Shown one piece after another: positions 33,201 to 45,573 of a DNA stretch of 64,000 nucleotides. Both the position numbers and the translations under genes were made by a program. The stretch lies in the NCBI GenBank assembly GCA_019454045.1, contig SKCR01038149.1:1-64000 (forward strand). Reading direction: 5' to 3'. Numbering within the stretch: the stretch's first letter is position 1; the number at the start of each line of letters is the position of its first letter. The DNA is from Zanthoxylum bungeanum (lineage: Eukaryota; Streptophyta; Magnoliopsida; Sapindales; Rutaceae). The notes below the pieces were generated by a model, which was not told where the DNA came from, made no database searches, and saw only the letters and a program-made list of their open reading frames with translations.

Positions 33201-33783
33201 CAAGGTCACTTTTGTACATCGACGTGGATTACGAAGCTTTCCCACTATCAATTGGTCGCACTTAACTGAAATCATTAAGCTTGTTGAGCCAAAGTCAAAG
33301 CTTAGTTGATTGAAATGAAAAGGTTAGGAAATATATATTGGATATACATCTTGGACTTGGAGGTCCACCTATCGGATTTAGGAATTGGATGTGATCCAAT
33401 TGATCTTAGAGATATACCTAGTTAAGTTTCATACAGCTTGTTGGCCAAAGTCAAGGTTGTGTGTTATTTAACGGGATCCTAGCCCACTAGGAAACTGGGT
33501 TTCCCGAGTACTCCACAGAGGGTTAGAGGCTCATCGAAAAATAGTGGGAGGCTAGTATTAAATTTGCAATTTCGTTTAATACTTGCTAAACACGCTCTTT
33601 TATTATATTTATTATTGTTATAAATATATTAGTTGGACTAATATTGTTTATTTCTTTCTTTGAACAGTTGGACTGTATCAAACACTACTCCATTTGTAGT
33701 TGGTTATATAGTTGGACTATAGTAACCATTGCATTTTGTGTGTACCCGAAATCGTTGATTGGATAGTTGGACTATTGCAATCG
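30241..33783 (+). other. Copia leader (without ORF), interrupted by solo LTR
   Basis: Outside the solo LTR at 30986-32303 this is non-coding. Positions 30745-30965 repeat TTGGGC/GGGCC words many times. Positions 33092-33460 hold four copies of a TTGTTGGCCAAAGTCAAG word. Confidence 0.6.
30986..32303 (-). mobile_element. Solo LTR with 5-bp target duplication
   Basis: The plus strand reads TGTTGTGATATT to CGCACTTATCA and is flanked by GAAAG on both sides (30981-30985 and 32304-32308). Read on the minus strand it starts TGATAAGTGCGG and includes CAATCCCTGTGGGTTCGACA near its end, as do gypsy (Athila-like) LTRs. It has no internal domain or second LTR, so it is a recombination product. The family is an inference. 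Confidence 0.88.
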
Positions 33784-34020
33784 AGATGGCTGGAAAGATT
33801 AGCATTATGGACATCATCATGGGCGATAATGTCTTTAACGGCTCCAATTTTCCAGATTGGGAGATGAACCTCAAGATAGTCGTGGGGGCTGAGAAGTTAC
33901 TCTATGTTATAGAGAAACCTCTCGGGCTTGAGCCTAGAGTTGAGAAAATAGTAGAGCATGAGTGTAGGCATTGCATTTTCGCATGTGAAACCCGATGATG
34001 AGTCTCAGTTGGAGGCACTA
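33784..34020 (+). pseudogene. Copia gag, N-terminal fragment
   Basis: The frame starts at the Met of MAGKISIMDIIMGDNVFNGS and continues NFPDWEMNLKIVVGAEKL and IEKPLGLEP, the conserved start of gag in this copia group. It breaks near 33995 and disappears at the gypsy-like LTR insertion. Gag builds the particle in active elements. The remaining gag, zinc knuckle, protease and integrase are absent from the element, apparently lost with the nested insertions. Confidence 0.8.
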
Positions 34021-34591
34021 CCTTTTTAGCTAAGGATATTGCGGGAAACGGAGGTCGGAATGGGAAATTCGAAATAAGTACGTCATCAAGTTCATTTTCA
34101 AGCTCACCGTCTTCGTTAGTGCTGCGTTCGTTACTTCGTTCGAACGTCAGGCAGATTGCGGACGTTCGTGTAGCGTTCGAATTGGCGTTCGAACGGCGTC
34201 GGTGTTTCTGGTTTTGCTGCTAGCCTCGCACCCCAGCCCAATTAGCTCCCCAAAGCCCATAAAACACATCCCAATTTAATTAAATTAAACATTAAACATT
34301 AAATAAAATATTTAAATCATTTACCAATTAAATAAAACACAAAATATAATCATACCTAATAAAGATAAATCAAATATATTAACTTCCTAACTAAACAAAT
34401 CACATACTAAATTAAAAAGATGTCATGCCTAATTAAAATCAATCATAACCAATTAAATATATTGACTTCCTATTCTAGCCAAGATTTGTCCCCCCTCAAT
34501 CTTTGACTTTCCTTGCTCAACACCAAATCAAATCCTCATTTTAATGCCAAAATCCCTTCCTTGTGAGACAAGGTGAAGCCCTAACTCTTCT

Positions 34592-34599
34592 CTATATAA
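34592..34599 (+). promoter_or_regulatory. TATA box of nested LTR
   Basis: CTATATAAAC is preceded by CTAACTCTT and followed by a C-rich start region. Confidence 0.6.
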
Positions 34600-35654
34600 A
34601 CAACCCCTAACCAAAGCTATCTCCTCGGAGTTCACGCCCATCACAAGAAAAAAAGAAGAAAAGAATTTCAACCCCTAGCTCATACACATAATACACACAA
34701 CTCACACAAATCACAAGAGAAAAGAAAAGAACCCCAAGCCTTCACATTAAACGTACCTTCACAAACCGATCAGCCCTACACGTCCATAAACCTCACAAAT
34801 CTCCTCCACTCCATAACTGAAAATAGCAACCCCTTAAGCCTCCATACATCACTGAAAGATATACCCCCAAACGGCAGCCCAAACACGCCCCAAACAGCCG
34901 CTAAAGTACCCCCGAACAGCAGCCCCTTTCCACCGAAACTGACCCAGACCAGTCCCTAAATCACGCCTAAACAGCAGTAATTTAAACCCTAAAACAGCAG
35001 CAAAATACACTTAACATTCCATAAAAACCTTAAAAACAGTAACTTAAAAAACTGCATTCATAATCTTTAAAATAATCACACACAACTGCACTAAGAACCC
35101 ACACAAAAACTCAGAACAGTCCGTGGAAACGTCAAAACAGGTGACCTGAACAGTGAGCAGCAAAACAGAGGCCGAACAATAGCAGAACAGAGTCCAAACA
35201 GCAAAGCAGTGAGCTAGGACGCTAAACCAGTGAACCGGAGAAGTTGAGGAGCTGTACCCTTCCAACGTCTGTGAAAGGCAAGCCTGAAAGTTGGCAAAAA
35301 GGTTAGAACTGAGGGTATCTTTCACACTCGTTTTCTTTGTATTATTTGTTAAATATTGCTTGCATGGTTGTCATGTTGAAATGCATGTTGTGGCCCTTGA
35401 GTAGAAAAATATGCATGAATCATGAGATGTTGTATGTTGTGGCTATGGAATAAAATGAGAGATGTGTCAACTCTCGCGGTATATCGGATGGAAAACCGGA
35501 CATAAATTTCATAGCCGATTCCGAATGGACGGTAATATGATCTGTACTCGGGACACAACTCAACGTACCGCTTGAGTAAACGGCATCCTCTTTTGCTTTG
35601 TGTTGCTTTGGTTTATTTATTTTTCGTCACTTGAATTCTGCATGTTGTTTATTT

Positions 35655-36110
35655 ATGCATGATTCAATCGAGCGCATGAGCTTAGTAAGTGGAATGAAAG
35701 ATCCCATATGGGGAGGGGTTAAAGCCCTTTACCACGATGTTTTGCCGCGCCGGTTGATGTGTGTTCGGTTGATCGCAAGATACGTTCAATCGGGCATACT
35801 AAGTTTGATATTATTGTGTTTAATTCTTTATATGCATGACTCAATCGAGCGCATGGGCTTAGTAAGTGGAATGAAAGATCCCCTATGGGGAGGGGTTAAA
35901 GCCCTTACCACGATGCTTTGTCGCGCCGGTTGATGTGTGTTCGGTTGGATGTAAGATGTGTTCAATCGCGCATACTTAGTTTGATATGATTGTCTTTATG
36001 TTTGTATGCATGATGCGATCGAGCGCATGGGCTTAGTAAATGGAATGAAAGATCCCCTATGGGGAAGAGTTAAAGCCCTTTACCACGATGCTTTGCCGCG
36101 CCTCGCATTG
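35655..36110 (+). repeat. Tandem repeat, about 175-bp unit, 3 copies
   Basis: ATGCATGA followed by a CAATCGAGCGCATG-like word starts at 35655, 35832 and 36006, giving units of 177 and 174 bp. Each unit contains AGTGGAATGAAAGATCCC and a TTGCCGCGCC word. The third unit is partial. Confidence 0.92.
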
Positions 36111-36162
36111 TACTATTCGCCATTTATGTATTGCGTCCCATTTCATGCATCAGATCTGTCCC

Positions 36163-36480
36163 CGTTCGAACGCGTCTACGAACGTAACTCGAATGCGCGT
36201 GCATTTTGCCTTATCATGCATCAGGTCTCATTTATGTTCGAACACGTTCACGAACGCCATACGAACGTGAGTATTCTGTTTCATTTCCGTTCGAACGCGT
36301 TCACGAACGCCATACGAACGTGAGCATTCTGTTTCATTTCCGTTCGAACGCGTTCACAAACGTCATACGAATGTGAGCATTCTGTTTCATTTCCGTTCGA
36401 ACGCGTTTACGAACGCTACTCGAACGAGAACCTTCTGTTTACCGTTCGAACGCGTCTACGAACGCTGCACGAACGCACAC
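36163..36480 (+). repeat. Tandem repeat, 53-bp unit, GTTCGAACGCGT
   Basis: CGTTCGAACGCG starts at about 36163, 36288, 36341, 36394 and 36443, with a diverged unit at 36236. The best units are 53 bp and contain ACGAACGCCATACGAACG. The core word is a palindrome (TTCGAA) beside CpG-rich sequence, unlike the AT-rich surroundings. Confidence 0.92.
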
Positions 36481-37040
36481 GGTAAACAGATCCTCTTGCA
36501 TCACATTACGACATGTCCATATTAGCATATAGTTACCCATTTTTTATGTTATGCATTTGTATTACCCCTCTAGTTGTCTATTTCTGTTATGCGCTTAAAT
36601 ATCTTTTCTTAATATGCATGCTAGTAAGAATGCTATTTGTTTGCGCTTCTGTGTCCACCAATGCGTTAATTAACTTGTATGCTTGCCGTATGATAATCCT
36701 TATGTATGCAAATTGAGACATAGATTACATGCAAATAGGCTGTATGCAAATTCGAATATGTGTTACACATAAATTTAGACGAACTTGTTAATGTTTGTAT
36801 GTGAATGTAGAAGCATGATATTCTTAGAAATAAGTGTTACTTAAGCCTGATTAAATTATTATATAAATCCTTTCATTACAAGTGGCATAAGTAAGGGACC
36901 ATTCCGAACCCAACGGTTTGAGGTCTTCCATTGCGAGGGGTGAGTGCGGCCTTAAATCTCATTTTCCCGGTTCACACCGGGTGGCGACTCCATTATTCTC
37001 TGGTTTAGTCCCCCGTGCTATTCCGTACTCCCGACCGGGC

Positions 37041-37640
37041 CGCGAGCCCGGGACAGCATGCGTCGCCCAGCTACACAACAGACCATGCCCCCAAAATACG
37101 TAGCTATTGGCCGGGACTGCTACACCAACCTCACCTTTGTAAATCAAAGGACATGGCCTCCCATGCAGGAGTTCGTAGTACACTCAGGATTAAGATCAAT
37201 CCATATATGACCATCTAGTAGATCGAAATGACTTTCTTAGTTTAACATATATTATAAGAATATCATTTCCATATGGGTTCAGTCCTATATGATCGCATCA
37301 TACAAGGTGCCTTCATTCTCATGTCTCTACATGGACGATCCGGATCAAAATCGCCATACAAATATAGAATGGACCGCAGCTATAGATAAACCACAAACAA
37401 AGTACCCGCTTTGTTTGCTCTCTATGGACTATTTAAGATTACTAACTTCATACTTAAATCCTCTTGTGTACGACACTCATATACTAAGTCTGAAGGCACA
37501 TAAGTAATCTAGGGTATTTAAGATGATATATAATATGCGAAAATTAAACAAATAATTTGATAAATGAATAATGCATCGTTTTATTTCAAAACACATAAAA
37601 CCGTTTACATTACATGTATCTCTAGGGCATACATTCCAAC
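37041..37640 (-). mobile_element. Copia LTR fragment, minus strand
   Basis: The reverse complement starts TGTTGGAATGTATGCCCTAG at about 37640, the well-known start of a common plant copia LTR group. It continues through AGATACATGTAATGTAAACG and CTTAATCCTGAGTG to GACGCATGCTGTCCCGG near 37045. The remainder of the LTR and its element are missing. Confidence 0.75.
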
Positions 37641-39140
37641 AACTTATACAACCCACAAGAGAACAAAATATTTGTTGCTCTCCATGTGGTTTTCCTTGAA
37701 AATGAGTTCTTAAATGCAGTGGTAAAGTAAAACTCGATGGAAATCGGAGTGATATTGTTCCTGGCACCGATACCCTCATGGAACACGAACAGTTCATCAG
37801 GGATGAGACTGTTCCATAATCTTTTAATACACAAGAACCGCGTAGGTCGGAGAGAGTCAGAAAACAACCTTAGAGGTATGGGTTTCTGATCTCACCTCAT
37901 GTGGATATTAATCTTATTGAGGAATACAAACCGGCTACGTATGAGGAAACGATACAAGGTATCGACTCCGTTTTATGGCAAGATGCCATTAAGTCCGATA
38001 TGGATTCTCGTTGCCATGATTAAATCCATTCGGATAATGCTTGCTAATGCTGCATATTTCGATTATGAAATATGACAGATGAACGTCAAAACCACTTTCC
38101 TTAACGGAAACCTTTTTGGAGGATGTTTATATACAACAGCCTTACGGTTTTGTCGTGCCAAAAAATGCAAACAAGATTTGCAAGTTAAATCGATCCATTT
38201 ATGGATTGAAGCAATCGTTGCGTTCTTGGAACCAACGTTTTGATGAGATCATATTACAATATGGTTTCGTTCAAAACGAAGATGATTCTTGTGTATATAA
38301 GAAGGTTAGTGGGAGCGCACTGACATTTATAGTCCTATATATTGATGATGTTTTGCTTCTTAGCAATGACATTCCCATGCTACAATCGGTGAAAGCTTGG
38401 CTTTCATTAAAATTTTCCATAGAAAAACTTGGGAGAGGCAATCTTTATTCTAGGAATAAGGATCTACTGGGATAGATCTAAAAATTATTGGCACTCTCCG
38501 AGAACTCGTACATTGACAAACATGTATGCGACCTGGTGTCTCATATGCTTTTATCATCTGTAGTCACTATCAGGCCAATCTAGGTGATGATCACTGGATT
38601 GATATTAAGAACATCCTTAAGTATCTTAGACGAACTAAGGATGTTTTCTTAGTATATGGAGAATGAGAACTTGAGGTGACTAGATTCACCGATGCAAGTT
38701 TCCAAACCGATAAAGACGACTGTAAGTCGCAATAAGGGTACATATTTTATTTGAACAACGGAACAGTGAGCTGGAAATCTTCCTAGCAAGATACTGTTGC
38801 TGATTCAATAACAAAAGCGGAATACATCGCTGCGGCTGAGGCAGCAAAAGAAGCATTTTGGATCTATAAAATTTCTAATTGGATCAGGAGTAGTTCTGTT
38901 AGCAGCTGAGCTGGGCTACAACACAGGCTAAGGAACCATGGTCTCATCAATGATCCAAGTATGTACTTCGACGATTTCATCTAATTCGTGAGATCATACA
39001 TCGTGGCGATGGCAATATCGAAAAGATCGTTTCAGATGATAATCTTGCAGATCCGCTGACGAAAGCTATATCTCACCAAAAGTTTGAGCGACCCGTACAG
39101 AGTTCAGGTGTTGGACACTTGAGTGATTGGCTATAGGCCA
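37641..39140 (+). pseudogene. Copia pol: reverse transcriptase and RNase H
   Basis: The order is the linker EEYKPATYEETIQGIDSVLW (around 37920), a deletion, NVKTTFLNGNL (about 38085), EDVYIQQPYGF and SIYGLKQSLRSWNQRFDE. The catalytic YIDDVLLLSND (38338) keeps the DD pair of the YVDD box. RNase H follows: ILKYLRRTKDVFLVYGE, FTDASFQTDKDD, KAEYIAAAEAAKEAFW and NLADPLTKAISHQKFE near 39050. An open frame covers 38116-38475 only; stops and shifts occur before and after. Integrase is absent. In a live element these domains copy the RNA into DNA. Confidence 0.92.
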
Positions 39141-39150
39141 AGTGGGAGAT
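39139..39150 (+). other. Polypurine tract
   Basis: AAGTGGGAGAT lies directly before the 3' LTR start, as expected for plus-strand priming. Confidence 0.85.
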
Positions 39151-41028
39151 TGTTGGACAATTATGACCCATAGCATCACTATTTGTAAAAGACATGGTGT
39201 TTTTATATAAATTAACTATGTGACAAAGGAAATTACTCTTTTACCATTTTGTAATTGGATTACTTGGATATATAAATGATAAAAGTTCATATGATTAGTT
39301 TCAGATTAATAAGATATGAGACAATATTAATCCACGAACAGTTTAATCATTAAACATCCCTAGTCGTAGTATTATCGAGACTGAACATCGATAATGCGGA
39401 ATAGACTAGCATTACACTTGTGCGCGTTATGGAAGCTTAACGACATAGTTCTCATATATTTAAGTATTGGATACTTATGCAAGTGTGATAGGAGGTTCCG
39501 TTAGCCGTTAGACCGGGAACATCTTCACTCTGGATAGACCCCTTGGAATCCCATTGGTAGTATGACTATCAGACTATGTGTCTATGGGAATCCGAATCAA
39601 GGTAGGTGTATATGGTCTTAACCTGAGACTTGCATCGCTAATACTTGCTATAATCAATATACTTTGGTTTTGGTCGTCCGGAGTTTTAACAGGTTCTGTG
39701 TACGCCTCTTCTGGGTATACTGAGAATCGTAGTGTATTGGGTGTGAAGATGTAAGTATCACTTCAGTAATATGGAGATGATGATCACGCATGATACATAA
39801 CTGGTACTCTTAAATGCTGCAGCTATCAGGATAGTATGACTAGGTCATGATTATCCGATTACAGAGACTAAATGCTAGTGATCTGATATGTGCTTTGTAT
39901 GTGGCAAACACAATTCCAGCCATAGGCCTATCATGTGACATCCGATACTGGATCGTATTACGCAATACATTGTATACTATGCTTGATAAAGATTATATAT
40001 TCCCCGTTGAATATTTATGGAGAATTGAGTAGACACGGTGCTTTGCTAGAAGCCAACCATATCTTGTAAATCGGTGAGAACGTGGTACGGGGTACGCACA
40101 TGTTCGGATAGTCCGATGACCGTATTTACTGCCAACATATCCAGGGATCTCTTGGGTCACTTCCCAAAGATTCACCGATGACATTTGACTCGAACAGAAT
40201 TAATCTGGGATTAATTATGAGAGAGAAAATTAATTTGGGGTTAATTGCATCAAGAATTAATTTGGGATTAATTCGACTAGAAGAGGGAACGCGATTAATT
40301 TGGAATTAATCGGAAAAATAAATTTAATAGTTAAATTGGATTTTACTATTTAATTTATTTAATTGGGCTAAAATAATATATCAGATATATTAATTAAAAT
40401 TAGATTTCAATACGGAATTAAAATTAGATTTTAATTCAAGCGAACAGATTAATTTGGAATTAATTCAAAAACGACTTTCGTAATAATTTTGCTAGGCATT
40501 ATTATTTAATTAAATTAGATTTAATTACGTCGCGACGGAAAATTCGTTTAATCGGATTAAACGAACCCGGGCCCAAAGTGTGTTGTGTAAGCCAACTTAA
40601 ATTTGGAATTTAAAATGGTGAGACCCACTCTAACTTACATCAACTTGTCAAAAGATGATGGAAGTGATTGCCAATATTTATTGCACTTTGGAAGTCAAAA
40701 AGTATATACACACTTTTTACAAGTTTGGTAACTAGTTGAACTAACTATTCATTCTTTCCTCCATTCTCTCTAATGGCCGAATATACCTCTTCTTATTCTT
40801 GAAATTTTGTTGCAAAATTTCATCCAAGCTAGCACTTAAGTAGTCTTTTAAGGTGATAGAGAAACTCACCATTGAGTTTGGAATTCAACACCAAGCTTGT
40901 AGCTTCCACATCCAAGGAAATTTTTGAAATTTCCAATCCAATCAATGTGAATATTTTCGCTACTTTCACTTGATTTATTCACACACAAATCTTGTTTAGA
41001 GATCTTTGGCATGTCTATGACACCAACA
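39151..41028 (+). repeat. 3' LTR of the 12.7-kb copia element
   Basis: It is 1878 bp and collinear with 28361-30227. It carries a small insertion near 39563 (GACTATCA word) and one near 39710. It is followed by the second TACTT. Confidence 0.95.
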
Positions 41029-41033
41029 TACTT

Positions 41034-43756
41034 ATCCTATAACGAGTGACACATCCTTTTGCTTCGTACGATGAATGTTTCCGTCACCACGTTAGGATGA
41101 GTGGTACATGGTAATGAGGATGTAATAAAACTTGCACAAAATATCTGTCAACATGGGCAATAACTATTTATTGACGTTCTTGGTCTGGAACTGGAGGGAA
41201 CTTTAATGACAAGTGAGTATAATAAATCAAAACATTCTCACCGAAATAAATTTCTCTACTTTCAAAAATAATAACGAATATGTATAAAAATATATAAGAT
41301 TTATTAAACAAATAAAATGGAATAAATATATAAATAATATTAAATAGTAAAGAAAGAAAAAATTAAATATAAAAAATTATTTAAGATCAAAAATAAAAGA
41401 ATTCAATAAAAAAAGTAAAATAAATAAATAAATAATTAAATTAAAAAATAAGGAAATAAATTAATGAAATAAAAAAAGTAAAATAAAGGAAAAAATAAAA
41501 GGGGACAAAAATTAAGGGAAAAAATAAAAGGAAAAAATTGGAAAGAAAATAAAAGAGAAGAGAGAGGGCATTATAGGAAAAGAATTTGGAGAGAGAACAA
41601 GTGGGGGTGGGAGAAAATATTTTCTTCCTTAAAAATGTTATGAATCTTTCCCTGTTTAGTCATAGCCTGCCCAACACAGTAGAATGTCGTGCATAACATG
41701 TTAGTATTAATAAATAATATAAAAATAAATTTCACACCTTATGAAACTTATTCGGAGGTTCCAGACAAAATTTCAATTTCAGCCTTACTTTTTAGCTTAA
41801 CACAATTACAAACTAATTTTGATAATATGGCCGTAACTTTTTTGTTTGAACTCCGATTTCAACTAATTTTATAGGTCGAAATGATCAGCATTTTATCTAC
41901 AATTTTCATGTTAGAAAAATTTTCCCAACTTTTAAATAGAACCAAGTCGACAATCCTGATTTTCGGGACTGTTATAATAAAATCGTGGACTGTCCATCAT
42001 TCGCACAAGTGGCACCATCCAAGCCACTCTTTCTCCACTCAAAAATCAGCCCCTTACTATATAAAACTACTACTATTCATCATCTCTTAAAACAAGAATA
42101 AGAAAACGAAATTTGAAGGCCTCCTTCACGCCATCTTCTTCTCCAAAGTGACTCCATTTCTCATGCAACCTTAGTGATCTCAAGCTCATTCTTCATGTAT
42201 GTAAGATTCTAATCCTCTTTCCTTTTTCATTTTTCAGTTTTAGGCAAGCACTTTAGCTTCCCCAAATCGTCACTTATGAACCCTAATTTTTCATCTGAAG
42301 CATTTGACCATGAATAGTTTGTTAGAGATGTTTATTCATGCATGTCATGTCATAATAGCATGGTTTAAACATTTATTATTGAGAGTGCCTAATATTTCGT
42401 GGCCTTAGAAGGTGAATTAGGGAAAGTGTAAAACATAAAAGTTGTAGCATTATGTCTTGCCAAGATCCCTGTAAAACAGTTTTGCAAAATATTTTTTGTG
42501 TAAAACTTTGAAATAGATTGGTCTGAGTTGCAGTCTTTGTGAGTAGTCTGAGATTATGTGCCAATTTTCATGACTTTAGGGCTCGAATTAGAAACAGTGA
42601 TAAATATAAGAAATGTTTCTTTATGTCTTAAGTAAATGCTGGTAAAATATCTTTGCAATTAGATTTGTGGATTGTGAGATATAGGCATAAAAGCGGGACC
42701 TGTTCAGTTGTTGTTTATACAGAATCATAGCAAAATTCAAATAAATGCTATAAATTGTATAGTGTTTAGATTAATTTAAAATTTTAATATATTATAATCT
42801 TATGTGTCTAATTTTGTTAGAAATAAGAATTGAGTCATTTGGATGAGGACATCAAAAGTTATCAAAATATAAGTCTTGCAAGGTCAGAATAGGTCCATTA
42901 AAGCACATATGCATGAAAAGCTTTCAAGTTGCAAATGTAATGCCTTGTCTGAATTCATTTGTGTGTGTTGAGGGCTTGATTTTCTGTTTTGATGTGGATT
43001 GATGATGGTTTAAATGTTTGATGATTATTTAACATGAGTTTGTTTTGTGAAGTGTTGGAAAAATCCAACTTGAAATTCAATGGTAATGGCCGAATGCCTA
43101 TTGTAGTGAAAAGGATGATGTTAGATACTGGAATGTTGAGTTAGTAATGGTTATAGTAGTATTCTTTTCATGGTTGGAAGAGTTGATGATCATTGTGTAG
43201 TGTGTATATGTTTATAGCCTAGTTGGGGTTGAATTCTTATTTTGAAAATAAGCATGTGTTTTGTAAGTAGTAAAATGGTAATGCGAGTTTCAGATCATAT
43301 AGACTTGCATGATATGCCGTCCTCAATTCATTGTATTTTTTTTTAATATGATGAGTAAAAAATTTGGAATGCTTCATTAGTTGCTGATACAAATATGGTT
43401 ATTTGGTTAGAGTAATAATTTTCAGTTGGTTACTTGGTTTGATTAGTTCCGAGATCCTTGTAAATATCTGTTTGATAATATAATTTATATCATTTGAGCA
43501 AACTATTCTGCTTCTCATTATTTTCATTCTTATGAGGTTATAGGGTGAACCAAGTTTCCATTTATTTGGATTCATAGTGTGTATTGCAGCAACTGCTGCG
43601 AGGGCACTCAAATCAGTGCTACAAGGGATTTTACGTTATCTGAACTATGCGACAAGTACTGAAAGTAACATGTGAGTGTGAATGCCTAATGATGTGGAAA
43701 GAATGTGTGGTATGTTAAGATTATGCTTGTGTAAGTGTGTGCTTAATGTTAAATAT
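41034..43756. other. Non-coding, possible decayed LTR
   Basis: Positions 41230-41640 are very A-rich with AAATAAATAA runs. From about 41640 the sequence becomes less biased. A TATA-like CTATATAAAACTAC lies at 42056-42069, with a CT-rich leader after it. It may be the first part of an LTR of which repeat X (43757 on) is the end. No ORF is convincing. Confidence 0.45.
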
Positions 43757-45140
43757 ATGAATAAAAATGCCTTGTGATGATAATAATAGTGTGTGTGTTT
43801 TTGCTTGTTATGTTAAAGCTTGATGTTTAGTTTGTTAAAGTATGTATGTGTGGCAAGATGATGAGCATGAAAATGAGTTATAATGAACTTGATGATAAGC
43901 TTGAGAAATATATTAAGTAATGTCAATAAACACTTTAGTGTGTGCGCGCTTTAGTTTTGGGTTAATTAAGGAAACTAAGTTTAAATTTGACTATGGTACA
44001 GAATGTTATATGTGTTGATGAGTATGTTTAGGCCAAATGGTTGGGCCATTATGATAAGGCCAGATTTGGGCATTCATAGATAGTCAGCATTGGGCATTTC
44101 AAGTGGCTATATCGGCTACGCCAAAATGTCCCATCAGCATTAGCATTAGAATGTCATGTAGAACTAGCAGCACAATCAGTTAAGTAGCATGTTCATGCAT
44201 CCATGACTCACGCTTCATATCCTTAGCTCAATTATGCTTACCATATTTGAATACAGGTTCAGTTAGCATCTTGCAGGAAATCCCTCAGTAGCATTCCAAC
44301 ACGCTAGCGATGGAGCATCAGTCTGTGAGTGGATGTCGCTTCAGTTTCAGTTTATATTTATTTGGCTTTCAATTCAATTCTTATATTCGTTTAGTATTCT
44401 CAGTTCATGATGCCTCTTGAAATTTCTAGTTGAGTTATGGATTTATTTCCTTTAGTACATGCTCTGTTTATGTTCGTAGTCTCTCAAGATTATTGGACCT
44501 TGTTCACGTATTCGTTTCACTTCAAAAATTTGCGCCGTGTCTTAGTTCCTATATTAGATCATGTAGCTCAGTTTAGATATTCAGCTACATTTAGTTCATG
44601 TATAGTCTTCGACTTATGAATAGATTAATAGCTCATGCATATAGAGTATCAGTTATTCATGCTGCTAATCATGCTAGATAGATCATGACCCAGGTTACCA
44701 GCAAAAGTCACCAGATAGCCATAATTAATACTCGTTTTGGTAATCTCTTTCTGTTAAATACATTTCTTTTTTAATTTGAAACCAACTCCGAGGATAACAA
44801 CCTCGAACAACACCCGAGTCTAACTCTAAAGTCATACTACCCTAGAATCTATAAGATTTTCAAAAATACTAAGTTCAACCGGAATGACCTCATTGAGATT
44901 CCGGAGTGAATCATTCCGGGATCATTGTACTTCGGAATATAAAGAACTCCCAAGATTCAAATACAATCCGGTATGCACTAATTCTGAACTCTGGAAAGGT
45001 TTGTATTCTGGATGGACAAAAAGTATCGGAAGCACTCCGATCTCAACCATTAGAACACCTAATCACTCCGGAATACCCTGGAACACCCCATAGGTTCCGG
45101 AACCGTTTCAAGCACCAACTCCAACAACACTTACGTAGAA
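43757..45140 (+). repeat. Repeat X, copy D
   Basis: This is the direct copy of 3985-5390, 40 kb away. It has an extra segment near 43965-44060 absent from copy A and lacks a duplicated phrase seen in copy A at 4740-4780. It is non-coding. Confidence 0.85.
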
Positions 45141-45573
45141 AGAGAAGCCGTTAATGAAGAAGCAAAAATTAAACACGTAAAAAGAATCACAAGGTAAAAA
45201 AAAGAAAGAAAAGTTGTCGATGTCTATCGAGCTTTAAACACAAAAGGTTAGAGAAAGAACATTGAGGCCACAAATTTTGAAGCATGATTAAAAAGAATAA
45301 CAGTCTCACCTATGAAAGATTGTCACAGTCGTATAGTGAACATGGTGAGTCGACTTTCTCGCCTTTCTAGCATGTCTAAATGCAAAATTAGTGGATAAAA
45401 ATGACATAGCAATCATGTACGCTATACAAAAGAAATAACTTGATACTTTAATAAAACTTCACAATACCAGCCATCTAAACTCCAACTTTAATGTTGGCCA
45501 ACTTGCAGAATCCAAAGGCTGCTAACGTCTGTTGGATAGTTTCTTTCCGTTGGTTCACAAGATAGTTAACTGT
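45141..45573 (-). pseudogene. F-box protein (At3g61730-like) fragment, copy D
   Basis: It contains intron 2 sequence (45141-45430) and the end of exon 2 on the minus strand, from ACTGTACAGTTAAC near 45570 back to about 45455. This is the KETIQQTLAAFGFCKLANIK region, though with QRKE changed. It joins repeat X at the same point as copies A and B. It ends at 45573, in the middle of the exon, with unrelated sequence beyond. It has no F-box and no reading frame of use. Confidence 0.75.

Larger units (their letters stand above)
34050..37040 (+). mobile_element. Nested LTR with PBS, probably Tat/Ogre-like gypsy
   Basis: A long non-coding block has a TATA box at 34592-34599, a long C/A-rich leader-like part (34620-35240), two tandem arrays (35655-36110 and 36163-36455) and, at 36969-36982, GGGTGGCGACTCCA. 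That last string resembles the arginine-tRNA primer-binding site of Ogre-type elements. No gag or pol follows. Left and right borders are estimated from the points where copia gag and a copia LTR stop. Confidence 0.55.
28361..41028 (+). mobile_element. Complete-length Ty1/copia element with nested insertions
   Basis: Two LTRs (28361-30227 and 39151-41028) start TGTTAGACAA/TGTTGGACAA and end CACCAACA. The 5-bp duplication TACTT flanks the element (28356-28360 and 41029-41033). A PBS, gag start, reverse transcriptase, RNase H and purine tract lie in the proper order on the plus strand. Inside are a solo LTR (30986-32303), a gypsy-like LTR block (about 34050-37040) and a minus-strand copia LTR piece (about 37040-37640). 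Protease and most of integrase are missing. The LTRs differ at many positions, so the insertion is old. Confidence 0.92.
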
